Source: DATAEE01 sp036258175 | GTDB taxonomy: Bacteria; Acidobacteriota; Vicinamibacteria; Vicinamibacterales; 2-12-FULL-66-21 | Direction: 5' to 3' | DNA length: 64,000 nt | Assembly (NCBI GenBank): GCA_036258175.1 | Contig: DATAEE010000061.1 | Coordinates: forward strand, 1-64,000 | Shown: positions 58,739-64,000 of the stretch, one piece after another | How positions within the stretch are numbered: the first letter of the stretch is position 1 | Layout of the letters: every line of letters starts with the position of its first letter | Program-made: the position numbers and the translations under genes | Notes under the pieces: model-generated | The model's input: the letters and a program-made list of their open reading frames with translations, nothing else | Databases searched by the model: none | What the model was told of the DNA's origin: nothing

Positions 58739-59908
58739 CTACGCCTGGCTCCTGGCGAGTGCGACAACTTTCTCCGCTGCCTCGTCCATCGCGTCAGCGG
58801 TCGTGAAATTGAGGCCGCTCTCGCGGAGCATCTGCTTCCCTTTCTCGACGTTCGTGCCTTCCATGCGGATGACGATCGGGACGCGGACGCCCAATTCCTT
58901 GACGGCTGCGATGACCCCTTCCGCCAGCACGTCACAGCGGAGGATGCCGCCAAAGATGTTGATGAGCACGGCTTTCACGTGCTTGTCGGACATCAGGATC
59001 TTGAATGCGTTGCGAATCTGCTCAGCGTTGGCGCCACCGCCGACGTCGAGAAAGTTCGCCGGCTCACCTCCGGCCAGCTTGATGATGTCCATCGTCGCCA
59101 TGGCCAGGCCGGCGCCGTTGACCATGCATCCGATCGATCCATCGAGCTTGATGTAGTTCAGCGAGTACTTCGAGGCTTCGATTTCGAGCGGGTCCTCCTC
59201 GGAAAGGTCGCGGAACTCCTTGATCTCCGGGTGCCGGAACAGCGCGTTGTCGTCGAACGTCATCTTCGCGTCGAGCGCGAGAAGATCGCCGGATTTTGTG
59301 ACGATGAGCGGGTTGATCTCGACGAGCGACGCGTCGGTCTGGCGAAACGCGTCGTAGACGGCGGTCATGAGCTTTGCCGCTTTCGACACGAGTGGCCCGT
59401 CGAGGCCGAGCGCAAACGCGAGCTTCCGCGTCTGGAATGGCGCGAGACCGACGGACGGATCGATGTGTTCCTTAAAGATCCGGTCAGGTTTCTCCGCAGC
59501 GACCTGCTCGATATCCATTCCGCCTTCGGGGCTGACCATCAGCACCGGGCGCCCGGCCGAGCGGTCGAGCACCATCCCGAGATACAACTCGCGGGCAATC
59601 TCGAGCCCTTCTTCGATCAGCACGCGGCCCACGACCCGTCCTTCGGGACCGGTCTGGTGCGTCACGAGCGTCATGCCGAGAATCTTTTTCGCGAGCCCTT
59701 CGGCTTCGTCCGCTTTCTTCGCGACTTTGACGCCGCCGCCTTTGCCTCGGCCGCCTGCATGGATTTGCGCTTTGACGACAACTGCGCCGCTTCCAAGCCG
59801 GCGCGCGAGGCCGGCGGCTTCTTCCGGTGTGTGAGCGACTTCGCCGCGCGGGATCGGTACGCCGTACCGCGCGAGGATCTGCTTCGCCTGATACTCGTGA
59901 ATCTTCAT
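58739..59908 (-). CDS. sucC: Succinate-CoA ligase, beta subunit
   Basis: 389 residues from ATG 59908; an open frame extends to 60202 but overlaps sdhC and has no family match, and the family N-terminus MKIHEYQAKQILARYGVP sits at this ATG. ATP-grasp domain: VVVKAQIHAGGRGKGGGVKV, EEGLEIARELYLGMVLDRSA, MTFDDNALFRHPEIKEFRD; CoA-ligase domain with FLDVGGGANAEQIRNAFKIL and INIFGGILRCD. First gene of sucC-sucD-korA-korB. The ATG lies 12 nt after a TATGAT hexamer, without a ribosome binding site. Divergent from sdhC. Confidence 0.95.
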   Translation of the reverse strand: MKIHEYQAKQILARYGVPIPRGEVAHTPEEAAGLARRLGSGAVVVKAQIHAGGRGKGGGVKVAKKADEAEGLAKKILGMTLVTHQTGPEGRVVGRVLIEEGLEIARELYLGMVLDRSAGRPVLMVSPEGGMDIEQVAAEKPDRIFKEHIDPSVGLAPFQTRKLAFALGLDGPLVSKAAKLMTAVYDAFRQTDASLVEINPLIVTKSGDLLALDAKMTFDDNALFRHPEIKEFRDLSEEDPLEIEASKYSLNYIKLDGSIGCMVNGAGLAMATMDIIKLAGGEPANFLDVGGGANAEQIRNAFKILMSDKHVKAVLINIFGGILRCDVLAEGVIAAVKELGVRVPIVIRMEGTNVEKGKQMLRESGLNFTTADAMDEAAEKVVALARSQA

Positions 59909-59920
59909 CGCGATCCAGTA

Positions 59921-59932
59921 ATCATATACAAT
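59921..59932. promoter_or_regulatory. Back-to-back -10 hexamers between sucC and sdhC
   Basis: ATCATA (59921-59926; TATGAT on the minus strand) directly abuts TACAAT (59927-59932) on the plus strand. The divergent start codons are 46 bp apart (59908 and 59955). No good -35 elements are seen. If both hexamers are used, the two promoters must compete for RNA polymerase. Confidence 0.5.
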
Positions 59933-59954
59933 CTTCTGTTGGAGTCCGCGCGTA

Positions 59955-60613
59955 ATGCCCTCGCGTAGCGTTCTGTCGTCGTCGGTAGGAACCAAACTGC
60001 TCATCGCGCTCACCGGGATCGCGCTCGTCCTGTATTTGATCCTCCACCTGGCCGGAAACCTGCTCGTCTTCTTCGGGCCGGAGTCGTTCAACGGATACTC
60101 ACACTTTCTGCTCTCGAATCCCCTGATCATCCCGATCGAGATCGGACTGGCGGCCATATTCGTGCTGCACATCTTCAAGACCGTGCAGATGTACATCGAC
60201 AATCGCCGGGCTCGCCCGAACAGCTACGAGATGAAGCGGATGGCGGGCCACACGAGCCGCAAGACGATTGCGTCGACGACGATGATCTGGACCGGCCTCA
60301 TTACGCTGGCCTTTGTCGTCATCCACCTGAAGCAGTTCAAGTTCGGCGAATTGTACGAGGTCGGCGAAACGGGCGTCCGGGACCTGTATCGCCTCGAGAG
60401 GGAGCTCTTCGGAAACCCGGTAACGGTGGCGCTTTACGTGGTGGCGATGCTCCTGATCGGCTTTCACCTCCGTCACGGTATCTCGAGCTCCCTTCAGTCG
60501 CTCGGCGTCGACGATCCGAGCCGGACGCGGCGGTTTCTGACGTTTGGAACGATCCTCGCGGTCGTCATCGCCGGCGGCCTCGGCGTCATTCCGGTTGTGG
60601 TGTATCTCACGCG

Positions 60614-60617
<4 letters not shown>
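59955..60617 (+). CDS. sdhC: Succinate dehydrogenase cytochrome b subunit
   Basis: 220 residues with five hydrophobic segments (TKLLIALTGIALVLYLILHL, IIPIEIGLAAIFVLHIFKTV, STTMIWTGLITLAFVVIHLK, VTVALYVVAMLLIGFHLRHG, LTFGTILAVVIAGGLGVIPV). Histidines in LILHLAGN, VLHIFKT, VIHLKQF and GFHLRHG are candidates for two haem b, as in the type-B enzymes with a single anchor protein. GGAG lies 11 nt upstream of the ATG. It anchors SdhA/SdhB to the membrane and passes electrons to quinone. It overlaps sdhA by 4 nt (ATGA). Confidence 0.93.
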
Positions 60618-62527
<1,910 letters not shown>

Positions 62528-62562
62528 GGACTAGGGCTAGGGACTACGGACTGGGGCTCAGG
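62528..62562. repeat. GGGACTA-type low-complexity repeat between sdhA and sdhB
   Basis: The gap reads ggactagggctagggacta and continues cggactggggctcaggg: near-copies of GGGACTA/GGGCTA in tandem. It is the same kind of short direct repeat seen in other gaps of this window. A functional ribosome binding site (GGGAG) for sdhB follows. Confidence 0.55.
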
Positions 62563-62570
62563 GAGACAGC

Positions 62571-63317
62571 GTGCGAATTCACTTGCGGGTCTGGCGGCAG
62601 GCCGGACCGAAGACGGAGGGGCGGCTCGTGGACTACACGGCCGAACATGTCTCTCCCGACATGTCCTTCCTCGAGATGCTCGATGTCGTCAACGAGGGGC
62701 TTATCGCCAAGGGTGAGGATCCGATCGCGTTCGACTCCGATTGCCGCGAGGGAATCTGCGGTGCATGCGGCGTGATGATCAATGGCGTCGCGCACGGCCC
62801 CGATCCTGCTACGACGACGTGCCAGCTTCACATGCGGCGGTTCAAGGATGGCGACACGCTGACGATTGAGCCGTGGCGCGCACGTGCCTTCCCCGTCATC
62901 AAGGATCTCGTCGTGGATCGCAGCGCGCTCGATCGGATCGTCCAGGCCGGCGGCTACACGTCGGTGAACGTCGGTGGCGCTCCGGATGGCAACGCGATCC
63001 TCGTTCCGAAGCCTGTCGCGGAGCAGGCGATGGATTCCGCGGCCTGCATCGGCTGCGGCGCGTGCGTCGCGGCGTGCAAGAATGCGTCGGCTGCGCTCTT
63101 CGCAGCCGCGAAGATCCGGCATCTTGGACTGTTGCCGCAGGGACAGATCGAGCGGCGGACCCGCGTGGTCGAAATGGTCGACCGGCATGACGCCGAGGGG
63201 TTCGGAAGCTGCTCGAACGAAGGCGAGTGCGAGGCCGTCTGCCCGAAGGAGATCAGCCTCGCCAACATCGCGATGATGAATCGCGAGTATCTCCGGGCCA
63301 AGCTCTTCTCTCGGTGA
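62571..63317 (+). CDS. sdhB: Succinate dehydrogenase iron-sulfur subunit
   Basis: 248 residues from GTG 62571 (GGGAG 6 nt upstream). The [2Fe-2S] site is DCREGICGACGVM with C at ATTTCQLHM; the [4Fe-4S] site is CIGCGACVAACKN; the [3Fe-4S] site is CSNEGECEAVCPKEI. Electron transfer from FAD to quinone through three clusters. The C-terminal cluster has the S/E pattern normal for type-B enzymes. Last gene of sdhCAB, followed by a palindrome and convergent mdh. Confidence 0.95.
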   Translation: MRIHLRVWRQAGPKTEGRLVDYTAEHVSPDMSFLEMLDVVNEGLIAKGEDPIAFDSDCREGICGACGVMINGVAHGPDPATTTCQLHMRRFKDGDTLTIEPWRARAFPVIKDLVVDRSALDRIVQAGGYTSVNVGGAPDGNAILVPKPVAEQAMDSAACIGCGACVAACKNASAALFAAAKIRHLGLLPQGQIERRTRVVEMVDRHDAEGFGSCSNEGECEAVCPKEISLANIAMMNREYLRAKLFSR

Positions 63318-63345
63318 GTAAGGGCGGTTCGCGAACCGCCCCTAC
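63318..63345. terminator. 28-bp palindrome between convergent sdhB and mdh
   Basis: GTAAGGGCGGTTCG (63318-63331) pairs with CGAACCGCCCCTAC (63332-63345) with one mismatch. It lies exactly between the two stop codons and could terminate both transcripts or stabilise their ends. There is no T-run; it also resembles dispersed GTAGGGGCGG palindromes. Confidence 0.6.
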
Positions 63346-63346
63346 C

Positions 63347-64000
63347 CTAAACGTTAATTACGCCAACGAGCTCCCGTACCGCGCCAGCGGACTTATCCAG
63401 CGCGGCCTTCTCTTCCGCCGTGAGCTTGATCTGGATGATCTCTTCGACCCCGCGTGCTCCGAGCTTCACCGGTACGCCGACGAAGAGCCCGTTGATGCCG
63501 TACTCCCCTTCGAGATAAACCGAGCACGGCAGGATCTTCTTCTTGTCCTTCAGGATCGCGTCGACCATTTCGACGACCGCCGAGCCGGGCGCGAACCAGG
63601 CGCTCGTGCCGACCAGCTTCGTGATTTCAGCGCCGCCGTCGGCGGTGCGCTTCGCAATCGCGTCAATCCGATCCTTCGGCAGGAGATCGGGCAGCGGAAT
63701 CCCTGCGACCGTGGAGTACCGGGCAAGCGGGACCATCGTGTCGCCGTGGCCGCCGAGCACGAAGGCATGGACGTTCTCGACCGAGACGTTCAGCTCCATG
63801 GCGATGAATGTCCGCATCCGCGCCGAGTCGAGGACACCCGCCATCCCGATAACGCGGTGCTTCGGGAACTTGCTGAGCCGGTACACCGCCTGGGCCATCG
63901 CGTCGAGCGGATTGCTCACTGGAACGATGATGCAGTTTGGCGAGTGCTTGACGACCTCGGCCGTCACGTCCTGCATGATCTTGTAGTTCACGTTCAGCAG
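63347..64000 (-). CDS. mdh: Malate dehydrogenase (5' part outside the window)
   Basis: 217 codons visible plus stop; the frame is open to the window edge. Blocks of the lactate/malate dehydrogenase family: NCIIVPVSNPLDAMAQAVYR, HRVIGMAGVLDSARMRTFIA, FVLGGHGDTMVPL with the catalytic His, GSAVVEMVDAIL and GVPVKLGARGVEEIIQIKL. The Asp/Arg around MAGVLDSARM fit the LDH-like type. It oxidises malate to oxaloacetate and completes the TCA segment korAB-sucCD-sdhCAB. The N-terminal NAD site is not visible. Gap to sdhB is 29 bp, convergent. Confidence 0.93.
   Translation of the reverse strand: MLNVNYKIMQDVTAEVVKHSPNCIIVPVSNPLDAMAQAVYRLSKFPKHRVIGMAGVLDSARMRTFIAMELNVSVENVHAFVLGGHGDTMVPLARYSTVAGIPLPDLLPKDRIDAIAKRTADGGAEITKLVGTSAWFAPGSAVVEMVDAILKDKKKILPCSVYLEGEYGINGLFVGVPVKLGARGVEEIIQIKLTAEEKAALDKSAGAVRELVGVINV

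Noticed and set aside
59909..60202. N-terminal extension of the sucC frame
   Set aside because: It overlaps sdhC on the opposite strand and does not match SucC; the family N-terminus begins at 59908.

Overview
The window looks like chromosomal DNA of a high-GC, Gram-negative, aerobically respiring bacterium. Acidobacteriota (Vicinamibacteria-like) is the best guess, on these grounds: TolB/TPR one-component regulators, secreted amidase, Tat-leader VOC protein, a Hanks-type kinase relic, short REP-like palindromes, and a korAB-sucCD-sdhCAB-mdh group beside a b6-type menaquinol-cytochrome c oxidoreductase. There is no rRNA, tRNA or marker protein in the window, so this is inference.

Layout. 1-636: 3' end of a molybdopterin (sulfite oxidase-like) enzyme. 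637-5420: a decayed accessory island with a kinase relic, strong inverted repeats, a DUF104/PIN toxin-antitoxin pair, an unnamed two-gene pair of the type carried on mobile elements, and the tail of a serine recombinase. 5478-8952: an L-serine dehydratase with an unexpected twin-arginine leader, then a phosphate-selective-type porin. 8953-11733: a carbamoyltransferase module (sugar-transferase relic, DUF5989, SxtJ, NodU/CmcH-type enzyme), followed by a second copy of the porin's last 14 codons. 11778-22450: ankyrin protein, then a polysaccharide export and glycosyltransferase cluster (Wzm/Wzt, three GT2 enzymes, one GT-C-like membrane protein, one methyltransferase). 22628-40386: mixed accessory genes (GH16 glucanase, LuxR-TPR regulator, amidase, hydrolase, methyltransferase, DinB, AraC, aldo-keto reductase, TolB-TPR regulator), with three broken genes (haloperoxidase, SpoIIE phosphatase, MFS transporter).

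40396-45700: metal and stress block with an AI-2E family permease, a MerR regulator, a Cu(I) P-type ATPase and Hsp20. Two promoters, one in front of merR and one 4 kb away in front of a His-containing exported protein, share a 19-bp-spaced MerR-type operator. 45771-46514: a sirtuin. 46511-54297 (minus strand): ndk, DUF2905, dcd, then a five-gene respiratory operon (HEAT protein, Rieske, b6-like cytochrome b with a possible haem c-i cysteine, subunit IV-like protein, octahaem cytochrome c). 54727-59908 (minus): sucC-sucD-korA-korB. 59955-63317 (plus): sdhC-sdhA-sdhB, divergent from sucC. 63347-64000: 3' part of mdh. Together the right end encodes 2-oxoglutarate to oxaloacetate with ferredoxin-linked 2-oxoglutarate oxidation, feeding reduced quinone to the bc complex.

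Core genes at the right end are intact, while broken genes cluster in the left two thirds. Some single-base frameshifts could be assembly errors. Several genes (MerR, korA, ndk, sucC, the TolB-TPR regulator, the alpha/beta hydrolase) have a TANNNT hexamer 7-12 nt before the start codon and no clear ribosome binding site, which suggests leaderless transcripts.
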